30,677 bases of DNA, from the NCBI GenBank assembly GCA_003427395.1, contig BFEA01000037.1, positions 2,659,190-2,689,866 of the forward strand, in the 5' to 3' direction. Both the position numbers and the translations under genes were made by a program. This document shows, in pieces, positions 10,250 through 20,209 of this stretch. The notes under the pieces are model-generated. The model was not told where the DNA came from and ran no database searches. It saw only the letters and a program-made list of their open reading frames with translations. Source of the stretch: Chara braunii (taxonomy: Eukaryota > Streptophyta > Charophyceae > Charales > Characeae). Positions within the stretch are counted from its first letter, which is position 1. Each line of letters starts with the position of its first letter.

Positions 10250-12258
10250 ATGCAAGCTCTGGCCTCCGGCCATCGCTCACTGCGTCCCGGGTCTGACATC
10301 CCGCCCGATCATCTGTCTTGGACGAATGCCAACATTCACTTCCTGCCTGAGCCTCAAAGTCGTTCCATGGAGGCGGACTGGGCCATGACATGATTTGGCA
10401 TCCAGGAGTCATCCAGCCGACGATCCAAAAGGGTGAGTGGATCGTGGCGGTCGCTGTCCCGGACGGAGGATGGATGTCACTCCCTCGCGGGTCGAAGTCT
10501 GACTTCCTCGACGTCGCTAGAATTGCGGTCCTCCAGAAAGTGAGGGCCGAGAATGGCTCTTTCGAGCCCGAAGACGTGTCCGTCATTTCCACAGTCGGGC
10601 AATTGTTCGTCGAACTTCAGGACAAGTGCTGGTTGGAGCTGACGAAGGACTACTACGACCTCGACACGAGCCCCTCGAAAGGAAGGGTGGACTGGAAAAT
10701 CCCCCCTCCCAGTGGGACGCATGTAAGAACAGGGTCCCGGGGACCGGAAGGTGGGGAGAACGAGGGCAACGAGGCTGGGGGCGGCAAATGAGTCCCGGGG
10801 CGACAACAAGACGGCCACGAGGCTGAGGGCGGGTCTCAGGGCGACACCACGACAGCGGAAGGCAGCGGCGGGTTGGCGGGGGAGGCCCTCGGGCGTCAGC
10901 AGTCTTCCGGTCCCGGTCCGGAATGCTCGGCACAGTCGGAGGACGTGCCCAGTTCATCCGCCTGCTCGATGATGGCGGCCTTGGTTGCTCTCCGTGCCGG
11001 CTCGGTCGAAACGTTCAAGTCCGCCGGGATCCAAACTTCAATGCTTGCAGAGCGGACAGAGAGGACGGACGCGCAGAGCTGGTCAGGAGCGGGGGTGGCG
11101 AGTCCTCATCCCAAAATAGACAGCGGTGCGGTGAGGGACGGGACTTCGCCGCCTGCGGGGGATCGCCAACCACTTCGGTCGGAGCGAGAGGGTGCGTGTG
11201 GAGGGCCTGGTGAAAGGGAGACGGCGAAGTTCGCCGGGATCCGAACTTCTCCAGGCAAGGAGTGTGGAGGGCCCGGCAACAGGGAGACGGCGAAGTTCGT
11301 CGGGATCCGAACTTCTTCAGGCAAGGCGTGTGGAGGGCCCAGCGACAGGGAGTCGGCGAAGTTCGCCGGGATCCGAACATCTTCAGGCAAGGGAGGCCAA
11401 CCAGGGATATTGGTGCAGGCGGGAGGGGCTGCGTGCGGCGGGCGGGAAGCGCATTCATCGGGAATCGACACGGGTTCAAGCGAAGTGGCTGCATTGCATG
11501 CAGGGGAAGAAGGCAGGGTGATGGACAAAGAGAAGGAAGTGGAGGAAGGAGACACAGGGGAGGAATTGGAGGAAGGAAGGGATGAAGGGGAGGAAGAAGA
11601 GGATGAAGGAGAGGAAGGGGAAGAAACGGAGTTGGCTGGGTTGCTAGGAAGGCAGGAGGGGGCAAAAGGTGAACTCGATACAGGAGACGACGAACGGACT
11701 TTCGGCGACGATGATGGCAGATCTGGGGAGTCTTCTGACGGATTCGGGCAGCTGTACGGAGAACACCGCGAGGAAGACGAGGACGACGATGACACGGCAC
11801 TGAGTATGGAGACACAGGTGGTCACAAGCCTTTCGGCAGAACGTGATGACTATGACGTCCAAGCAATGACGTCTGCCGTCGATCTCCAACACCGGTTCAA
11901 CGAAGGTCGTGTAGCAGTCAGCCTGACTAAACCGAGTGTGCGTATTGACATCGAAGAAGTTATCGACGGCATCCTCGGCGACCACCAAATGTCCGCGCAG
12001 CCGTCCTCGACGCCTGGTGTCGACGACCCTCTCGACGTCAAACCTTCCGGGGGATCTGTCGTCGATTTCTCGCCGACGAGCTCTCCGATGCTGCCGCCAA
12101 CCATCGCCAGCGGAGGAGAACGCGGGATTGGGGGACGACAAGATGTCACATCCCCGAAAAAAACTGTCGCCGACACTCGAGCTCTCGACGTGCTGGCCTT
12201 GCCCGCGCCAACTTCACCGATTAAGGAGCGGAGAGACAAACCAGCTGGTAAGCAGTGA
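10250..12258 (+). pseudogene. Second large gene, exon 1 (unknown domain, acidic tail)
   Basis: From ATG 10250 the frame reads MQALASGHRSLRPGSD to about 10383, where a tandem CATGA duplication (10384-10393) shifts it. Reading across one copy joins DWAM to IWHPGVIQPTIQKGEW. A TGA at 10789 (CGA would fit) interrupts it again, and the frame then stays open to 12258. The first ~130 residues look globular; the rest is Gly/Ser/Glu-rich, with a 22-residue tandem repeat built on the 24-bp motif and a long Glu/Asp tract (about 11520-11800). Near the end, CTG|GTAAGC is a good splice donor (GT at 12248), so the true exon probably ends at 12247 and is joined to the Ulp1 part. Function unknown. Confidence 0.6.
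11016..11381. repeat. 24-bp quasi-palindrome cluster 3, inside coding sequence
   Basis: Four minus-orientation copies are at 11016-11039, 11226-11249 (every position), 11292-11315 and 11358-11381. The last three lie in a 66-bp tandem repeat (exact spacing 66), an integral 22 codons, giving a repeated peptide around KFAGIRTS. The period preserves the reading frame, as expected for a repeat tolerated within a translated protein. Confidence 0.85.
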
Positions 12259-13072
12259 CAAATGCCACTCTGTCTGCGCGCCAGTGACCGCAGTGTCTGT
12301 CAATGCACACGAGACAAAAACATGTGTGTTTTTGTTGAAGCGTTCCCTCACATAATGGAAGGATGGTGTTTCTCTTTCGGAATGAGTGGTGGTTTTAGTC
12401 CGTCGGCATCCGCACTGCCAAGGCCGCTGCGTAACGCGGTTACTATTCTGGTGCCTCGATTGAGAAAAGCCCGCCGGGATCCTGACTTCACGAATGTTTG
12501 GCCTCCGGGTTTGTGGCTTGTTGAGGTTTTCCCTTCTGAAGGGCGGGGGTGTCGAGGTCGAACGCACTGCTCTTTTTGTTTTCCAGCGGGGCCTGCGCGG
12601 AAGTATTCTCTATCTCTCTCATGGCTAAACGGGGCTCTGTAAATAGATAGGTCCTGCGTCTTCTACATTTCGTGGTTCTTGAGTTGTCGTTTTCGTCGGG
12701 TTCGTCTTGGATTACGTGAGTTCATTTTTCGTTTTCTCTTCCTTCGGTTGCACAGGGGTTGGGTCATCTCTCTGGGTTGGAAAAGTCCGCCGGGATCCGG
12801 ACTTCAGAGATGTTTGCCTTCCGCTTCTGTGACTTGATGTGCTTTTCCCTTTTGAAGGGTGGGGTTGTCGAGCTCGAGTGCACTGCTCGTTTTGTTTTGC
12901 AACGTGGCTCGTGCGGAAGTTCTCTCTCTCGCACTCTCATGGCATGACGGGGTTCTGTAATTGCATGGGTCCTGCGTCTTTTAGATTTCGTGGTCCTTTA
13001 ATTGTTATTTCGTCGGGTTCTTCTTCGGAAACGTGTATTCACTTTCCGTTTTGTCTTTCTTCTGTTGTATAG
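12248..13072 (+). other. Probable intron with internal tandem duplication
   Basis: A GTAAGC donor at 12248 and a pyrimidine-rich acceptor (TTCTTCTGTTGTATAG, AG at 13071-13072) restore the upstream phase. The codon split G|GG then continues in the ORF frame as VGSSRTRRPSKYPEH. The intron holds two ~316-bp direct copies, each starting with a minus-orientation 24-bp motif (12466-12489 and 12782-12805) and ending in a splice-acceptor-like tract (alternative AG at 12754-12755). This is inference from splice signals and phase. Confidence 0.55.
12466..12805. repeat. 24-bp quasi-palindrome cluster 4 (2 copies in intron)
   Basis: Minus-orientation copies 12466-12489 and 12782-12805 each retain CCGCCGGGATCC and GACTTC but have altered outer arms (AAAGCCCG, AAAGTCCG). 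They mark equivalent points of the ~316-bp tandem duplication. Confidence 0.75.
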
Positions 13073-13335
13073 GGGTAGGGTCGTCTCGAACACGGAGACC
13101 CTCTAAATATCCGGAACACATACTGCATACAGTCCCGGGGTTGACGACAAAACACAAGGACATGTTAAAGGCGTTAGGGTTGATGTCGAAATCGGGAAGA
13201 AGGACCATGCCATTGCCATTGAGGAGTGTCTTTCCCTTCTGCCCCCAGAGAAAGGGACATATCCACGATCTGTGACTAGGGGTCAGGCCATGTATGAGAA
13301 ATACTTAGCTTCTCGTCGTGCGATGAAGGAGAATC
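13073..13335 (+). pseudogene. Second large gene, probable exon 2
   Basis: The exon continues from the acceptor as RTRRPSKYPEHILHTVPGLTTKHKDMLKALGL. It then appears to switch frame near 13180, because the next 50 codons with protein-like content (VEIGKKDHAIAIEECLSLLPP, then GQAMYEKYLASRRAMKEN) lie one frame away and stop at 13333-13335. Between this and the Ulp1 domain another intron or a frameshift is needed; TTGTGCAG at 13381-13388 is a possible acceptor, but I could not find a donor that gives the right phase. Confidence 0.4.
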
Positions 13336-13388
13336 CTTAGTGTTCCGTTTCTCACTTCCCCCACCGTCCTTCGCTCGATGTTGTGCAG

Positions 13389-14131
13389 TGCGGGCCACGA
13401 CACCTGGAACAGCAGTGACTGCGATTGGAAGCTTGCGAGTTTTGGACGACATTGAACAAGGCTTGGTGCCACCTGACACTGTACTCTCGACCCTCCATGA
13501 TGGTCAGTTGCGAATTGCAGCGAAGGATATTCTCACCCTCTCACTTACCGACGGCAGGGTGAATGATGAGGTGGTCAACTTCTACATGGCGCTATTAGGA
13601 ACGACCGCATATGGGACAAGTGACATCCCGCCAGGCCTTCGAGTCTTCACCTTTAATTCTTTCTTCTTCAGTAAACTGCAACTTCAAGGGCACGGCGGGG
13701 TGGAAAGATGGGCTAAAAACGTGGATCTGCTTGAATATGATATTATCTTTGTTCCAGTCCTCAAAGATAATGATCACTGGATCCTCCTTTCCGTGAGCTT
13801 GAGAGATAATGTTCTTGAGATTTTCGATTTTTTTCCTTGCGTTGTAGCCGATTCTAGTTTTTACCTTAGTGTTTTCGAGTTGATCGTACACTATTTGGAA
13901 TGTGAAACATCACATAGGCGCTCGTGCAGGCACTGGAAGTCGGTGGCAGCAAATGTTGTTATAGAGGGAGTTCCAAGACAAGTGGATGGAGTTAGTTGCG
14001 GGGTATTTATGTTGATGTTTGCGACACTGTTGCAACGTGGCGATCGACCGCCTTTCAGGTTCTCTTGTAAAAATATTTCGTATATTAGACGACAACTGGC
14101 ATCATGTGTCTTGGAATGCCGTTGTCTTTGA
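13389..14131 (+). CDS. Ulp1/SENP-like cysteine protease domain (C48)
   Basis: The family cleaves SUMO or related modifiers, or acts as a processing protease in mobile elements. The frame shows GRVNDEVVNFYMALL (compare the LND-EVINFYM entry motif of Ulp1), DNDHWILLSV with the catalytic His at 13775-13777, EIFDFF with Asp at 13826-13828, and PRQVDGVSCGVFML with Gln at 13979-13981 and Cys at 13997-13999. His-Asp spacing (17) and Gln-Cys spacing (6) match yeast Ulp1 as I recall it. No lesion interrupts the domain. The frame is open from 13340, but upstream residues look like intron, so I start at the possible acceptor. It is most likely the last exon of the gene starting at 10250. C48 domains occur in several eukaryotic DNA-transposon families, which fits this setting. 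Confidence 0.8.
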
Positions 14132-14720
14132 TGGATTCGATTGATTTGCAAACTTCTGTTTCAGAATATTTCATATTTTAACTGTCGCTTTCACAACGAC
14201 ATTACTTTCTTTGAGTGTTGCGGGTTTGAGTTGTCTTTGGTATGTTGACTGTCAGTTTGGTGTCGCGTATTGCCTTCGGAATCTCTGTCAGGTCCAGCTC
14301 GTCTGTTGTGTCATTACATTCATCGCATTGCAGTCCTCGTTGCAAATTGTGTCCAGGTCATCCAAGGTTGTGCATATAATTCACCTCGAAATGATATTCG
14401 TGTGTGTGGTGCGACATGACGAATTGGAGTGTGGATGCTAGACAAATCTCGGCGAGTGTGTGGGTGTGAGGTTCGTTATGCAAAGAGTGAAAGACCAGTG
14501 ACATCACGTCTCTTGTGTGCATAGACAATCATGTACTTGTGACCGCCTAAATTACATGTGACCGACAATTTTGCGTTCTTGACCGGGAAAAATAAATTGT
14601 ATGTCAAAAATAACAGTTACTGTTTGTACTTCTAAAGAAGTCTGAATCTCTACAACATCCAGACAACCGCCTCGGACGAGACGATAGCCATGCATGTACA
14701 ACTCACGCATAAAAGAAATA
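14132..14720. other. No gene recognised
   Basis: AT-richer sequence after the protease stop, probably 3' untranslated and intergenic DNA. A short open frame at 14211-14441 is hydrophobic but has no recognisable features. Confidence 0.45.
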
Positions 14721-15335
14721 AATAGTATTATCCAACAAGGATTCAATCATGACAACTTGCTCATCACATTCACAAACTTGAAGTTTGACAAGTGTGACTC
14801 CCGACACACTATCGCACAGGCATCCCGGATGGGCATGCCTGTCACTACTCTACGTCTTCTAATATAATTATCCAACGAGGATGCAATCATGACACATTGC
14901 TCGTCACAATTATGGAATTGAAGTTTAACAAGTACGGATCCCAGCACACTTCCGCACATGGTTCCCTGATGCGCGTGTCTGTCGTTATTCGTTTATGAAG
15001 TTTAACAAGTGCGGATCCCGACACACTTCGGCACAAGATTCACGACACATTTCTGAAGTTCAACAAGTAAGGCTCCCAGCACACTTCCGCACAGGGTTCC
15101 CTAATGGGCGTGTCTGTCGTTATTCGTTTATGAAGTTTAACAAGTACGGATCCCAGCACACTTCCGCACAGGATTCCCAACAGTGCCATGTTTTTGAAGT
15201 TCAGCAAGTAAGGATCCCGGCACACTTCCACACAAGGTTCCCGTACGGCGTGCCTAACATGTACGGGTTTGAACACGCTTCCTCATTTGGGATGTCATTT
15301 ATAAAGTTTAACAAGTACGGATCTCAACACACTTC
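14721..15335. repeat. Tandem repeats with variant 24-bp motif (cluster 5, 7 copies)
   Basis: Two 140-bp units (TATCCAACRAGGATKCAATCATGACA near 14729 and 14869) pass into shorter irregular units. Each unit carries TGAAGTTYAACAAGT followed by the motif core. Motif copies are at 14789-14812, 14929-14952, 15006-15029, 15064-15087, 15141-15164, 15205-15228 and 15312-15335. The common form has left arm CAAGTACG, core GATCCCAG and right arm CACACTTC, 19 of 24 positions shared with the consensus. The arms no longer pair well. The array ends ~110 bp before the reverse transcriptase. Confidence 0.8.
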
Positions 15336-15443
15336 TGCATATGCTTAAGCCGTGGATGGGCGTGCCTACGTTGCTTGGAATGCAGCCAAAAATGAATTCG
15401 TTAGAAAGAGGACACAGTATAATGTCATATTTTAACAAATAAC

Positions 15444-16602
15444 ATGTTAATGGGAAAGTGGGACAAAAAAGGTAAATCCGGGAAAGCCTATGTTATGCCT
15501 AAATATAAGGACTTATCCCGTTTTCGCCCTATATGTCCTACATTTGAAGAACCGACCATCAAAATCTGCAAGAAGGTTTCTAAAGTGTTGAATCTGCTGT
15601 TGGACTCAATTCCTAAATCTTGCCATTTTAACTTACCCGCTGTTAGCAGGTTGACTGTGAGCATCGGGAGAGTTAACAATAGGATCAAGAGCACGTACCA
15701 GAACAGCGAAGTGATGGGAGCATGCTATGACATCAAAGATATGTTTAGCAGGCTACCGCATGAGGAGATTTTGAGTTCTCTGGATTGGATCATTAGTTGC
15801 TTTCCTGATAAGAAATCGATCAGAGTGAATTCGAGTGAATTCGAGAGGGAAAGGTGCTTCATTTGGTTTGAAGAAAGGAGAAGGTTGGTGGTCAGTTGAT
15901 TTGTGCGATTTGAAGGCTTTTGTGCGCTTTGAGCTGCAACACACTTTTACCTTGGCAACTAACATTTTGCTAAGGCAGGTTATTGGGATCCCGANGGGCA
16001 AAAGTACAAGCCCGCCACTAGCATGTATTCTGTGCGCACATGCTGAGTGGCGGTTTCTTGTATTGTTGGGCAACGACAAAAGACTTGTGTCGGGGATAAG
16101 ACTGATGGACGATGTGTCCGTATTTTTCACCTTCCGAACGGGTGACAGAAAGTATATCGAGATTGCCAATAGTATTCGGAAGATTTTTGAAAAGTGTTAC
16201 CCGAAATTGCTGTCGCTTAAAAGGACGGATGATAAAACCGGGACTTGGGACTTTATCGGGTGCCGTTTGGAACTAGGCCAGCAATACCCCTATGTGAGTT
16301 GTACGCAATTGACAAAGAATCAAGGGACTATCTGGAGACCTGGTCCTGTGCTGTTCAAGACAGGGCAGGATTCGTACTCCTGGTCAGACCTGAAACAGAA
16401 GAAGGCAGCTATCACAGGGTGGCTGTGCCGCATTGATCGTAACACAACCGCGCGCACAGCGATTCCAAAGCAGGTTTTGACCCTGCGACGTGAGTATCGG
16501 GCCAAAAGTTTTTCTGACGCTTTTTTCGGAAAAGTGGTGCGAAACTTCGCGCAGCCTCGAGAAGGAATCTGGCGGTTCTCGTCGGAGTTAGTAGCAGTGT
16601 AG
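15444..16602 (+). pseudogene. Reverse transcriptase, frameshifted (Penelope-like?)
   Basis: The conserved RT motifs appear in order: YKDLSRFRPICPT (fingers), CYDIKDMFSRLP (motif A, 15723 on), GIPxGKSTSPPLACI (motif B, with an ambiguous base at 15995, Met expected), LMDDVSVF (motif C, 16102-16125) and DFIGCRLE. The frame is broken by a tandem duplication of GAGTGAATTC (15823-15842); removing one copy would restore it. Another break lies just upstream, where WNAAKNEFVRKRTQYNVIF is one frame off, so the true start is earlier than 15444. The motif style recalls Penelope-like or related algal RTs, but I see no GIY-YIG endonuclease downstream, and no RNase H or integrase. RT identity is secure; subclass is not. 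Confidence 0.85.
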
Positions 16603-16955
16603 ATGTACCTAGCTAATGTGATGTTTTGTATAAGTAGCTTTACTTCTTCTTTTTCGGTCCTTTTCAACATGTACGGCTCCGGGGTTCGCTCCAGTTTCGG
16701 TTGGCGGAAGCAGTCGGTGAAGTCTGGGGAGAAGAAAGGGGGATAAGACAAGTTGACTCTCGAGTCCGTTCTCGCGGTACTCTTGGGTTGTTGCTTTCTC
16801 AATGAATGCTATCTTTGTTGTTTCGGACTTCGGTTCTCGACGGTGATTGTGTCTTTGTGTGCACGGTGTGTCACTTAGTCCTGTCTTCTGTTGTGAACCC
16901 TTGAGTAACTGTTGTCGGGTCTGACTTCAGTCTTCTAACCTCTTATAAAATGTAG
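16603..16955. other. No gene recognised
   Basis: Linker between the RT stop and the first recognisable codons of the transposase-like gene. The signature motifs of GIY-YIG endonucleases are absent in the plus frames I read. Confidence 0.4.
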
Positions 16956-17319
16956 CAGAAACACTTTTATCACGTTTTACTCGAACTGTCTAACACGTTC
17001 ACAAAGTGTGTTGTGTGTTATCAAGTGAATGAATGTATACAATATGCTGTTCTTCCTCGAAATCGACAACAAGTTACGGAGGAGATGAAAGTTCACCAAA
17101 GGCTGTAAGTTGAACACAGATTCGACTATAGCCGAGCGAAGATTGATTTAATGGTCCGTTTGAACGAGTGTTTGTGTCTCATCATTAATGATATGGATCA
17201 GAAGTCTACAGAAGAAGACGACTATCCCTCATATTGGCCAAGCGAACAACTCGAAAACACTTAGGCACGAGATGATGATGAAGACAAATCTGACAGGTGT
17301 CATTGCACACGATAGAGAC

Positions 17320-17327
17320 CGTAGTAT
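17320..17327. other. Left target-site duplication (8 bp)
   Basis: CGTAGTAT directly precedes the inverted repeat and recurs at 18511-18518 directly after it. Removing the insertion and one copy restores a continuous reading DRDRSIYV in the transposase-like pseudogene. Confidence 0.85.
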
Positions 17328-17417
17328 CTGGGTAGCACCACGTACGCGTATGCCGTGCATACGCGTACGTATGCGCGCGTACGCGTACGTGCCCAAAAAC
17401 CAGCATACGCGTATGCG

Positions 17418-18290
<873 letters not shown>

Positions 18291-18510
18291 CCAACCAATC
18301 CCAACTCCCACCCCCCAACCTCTACCGGGCCCAGACAAACCCGGGAAACGGCCCGCTGTGACCACGTACGCGAGCCCTAAATTTGTGTATGCGCGCATAC
18401 GTATGCGACACGTATGCGCATACGTGCATACGCGTATGCACGTATACTCATACGTGCATACGCGTATGCACGTATGCGGAGCCCGCGTACGTGTACGCCG
18501 TGCTACCCAG

Positions 18511-18518
18511 CGTAGTAT
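18511..18518. other. Right target-site duplication (8 bp)
   Basis: CGTAGTAT, identical to the copy at the left end of the insertion. Confidence 0.85.
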
Positions 18519-19276
18519 TTATGTCTAAACGTGATTTCCATATTTCAAACATGATTCGAACACAATTGTTACTTGTCTTATACGAACCCTCGTTAAAGTT
18601 CAAGCGATGGGGAATCATTACCATCCTTTTTTTTTGCGCATTGAAGAAGATAATTGTTAGGAGAAAAACAAGAACAAGTACATATATGCTCTACCTGCAC
18701 TATTGGTTAACTTCAAAGTTTTCAAAGAGGTGGAAATATGTTTCATGTTGGTGGGATATACCCATACAAACGTTGACACAACTTTCAACATCTTCTCGAA
18801 GAAATTGAAGGACATAAACGTTTATACTATGAATGAGTTCTACGAGCTAGTAGAGCAATCCCACAAAAAGCCTCCGAAATGTAATTTCCTAGATACACTG
18901 ACAAATTTTATAAGTATAATAGACCTAATCGATGCGTCGACATTATTGGTATTTTAAAACTGCATTTGCGTAAATTTTTTTATGATAGGAGATAATCAGG
19001 GCATGTTGTACAAGGAGTTTTGCAATGACAACAACTGGTTGCGCGATGAAGGTACGATTTATTGGTTCAATCAAAACCCCGATGAAAGCTACGTCGATCC
19101 TTTGTGGTCATTTTACTCACTTCCTGTGCAGCCCGTTCCTCGAAATCACTATTATAATGACAAAAATTGTGTTATTTGATTTCGCGAGTTGCTAGAGAGT
19201 CAGCGGTCAACGTGGTGCACTTACAACGAACATGAGGTGAGTGGGAGATAAATAGCTTTGTGTTAGTGGGACGAGG

Positions 19277-19768
19277 TTGTCAAACATGGCGACGAGATCA
19301 TCGAGAACGGGTTGTCTATACAACCTCCGAAAAGTTTTTGGCCAAGACCACGACTACTCGAAAAGCGATCAACAACCTTCTCCTAACAGTGCCGACATCG
19401 ACGACAAGGAACCCCTGTTTGTTGGACATAGAAAAGATCGCTCGAAGACCACTTTGGACCCCCTCGTGCATGTTGACGTCGGCATTTTTCTTATCCTTCT
19501 CCCCGTGGAAGACGATTTTTTCAAAGGCGTGTCTATTTGTGTGGGCAAGACACTTTCTTAGGTGGTTCGTAAAAGAAATTTGCGGAATTGTAATAAAGTG
19601 TTGGTGGAATACTGGGTGCCGATTGAGAGAGCAAGGTCGCTCGAAGAACTGTATGATAACAAATGGGAGAAAAGATGGAAGGAGACTGACCAGACACAAT
19701 GGCCGCATGCCGACTCGATGACTTTTGGTTGGAAGAGACCGGCCAGAGGTACAAAGTCATTCATGACT
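19277..19768 (+). pseudogene. C-terminal domain of the transposase-like gene
   Basis: One frame with a single TAG (19559-19561) reads DVGIFLILLPVEDDFFKGVSICVGKTL, stop, then VLVEYWVPIERARSLEELYDNKWEKRWKETDQ and PHADSMTFGWKR. In proteins of this type a region with an F-W-(V/I)-G strand, a W/Y-x-P box and a closing D-S-(I/V/M) strand often follows the nuclease-like core, so I read this as its C-terminal part, possibly chromatin-reader-like (BAH or Tudor-like fold). That last point is a guess. It lies ~100 bp after the last transposase-like peptide, with no other gene between. Confidence 0.5.
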
Positions 19769-19799
19769 GGGTCATTCCTTCCATGTTCGACTTAATGTT

Positions 19800-20209
19800 G
19801 AAGCTTCAATTCGAGATGTGAGACCATGTGTTGAAGGGAGTGTCAATGCAGGAGACAAAAACGACGAGTGAAAGTTATATGTCTTATCAGTCCACTCAAT
19901 AGGTGAGCGAATAGGATTTCGGAAAATGACTGTTCGGACGGGGTTAATTGTGGTAGAACATCATAGCAAAGTTTGTGCATTAAAGAAAGACGGATCCTAA
20001 AAGGGAGCATATTCTTTTTGAACTTAGTGAATTACGATGATTTATGTGGTACGACAACGTGCACTGGTGGAATTTGTCCACGATCTGGGCATGGTTTTTG
20101 TAAGATGGTAGGGTGATGCTTAACCAATTTTGAAAGTTCAGTTCATCGTAGAGGTAATTGTTCTACTTTTTCAACAATTCATTTTCGTTTATGTTTTGCA
20201 TGTCACGTC
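19800..20209. other. No clear gene
   Basis: Stop-rich sequence linking the C-terminal domain and the paralogous ORF; probably more of the same decayed element. Confidence 0.4.

Noticed and set aside
11226-11381. CRISPR-like 24-bp repeats with 42-bp spacers
   Set aside because: The spacers are themselves near-identical and the period is an exact 66-bp coding repeat.
11015-11825. Minus-strand ORFs of 240-270 codons, Ser/Pro-rich
   Set aside because: Antisense of the acidic Glu-rich coding region; open only because of its base bias.
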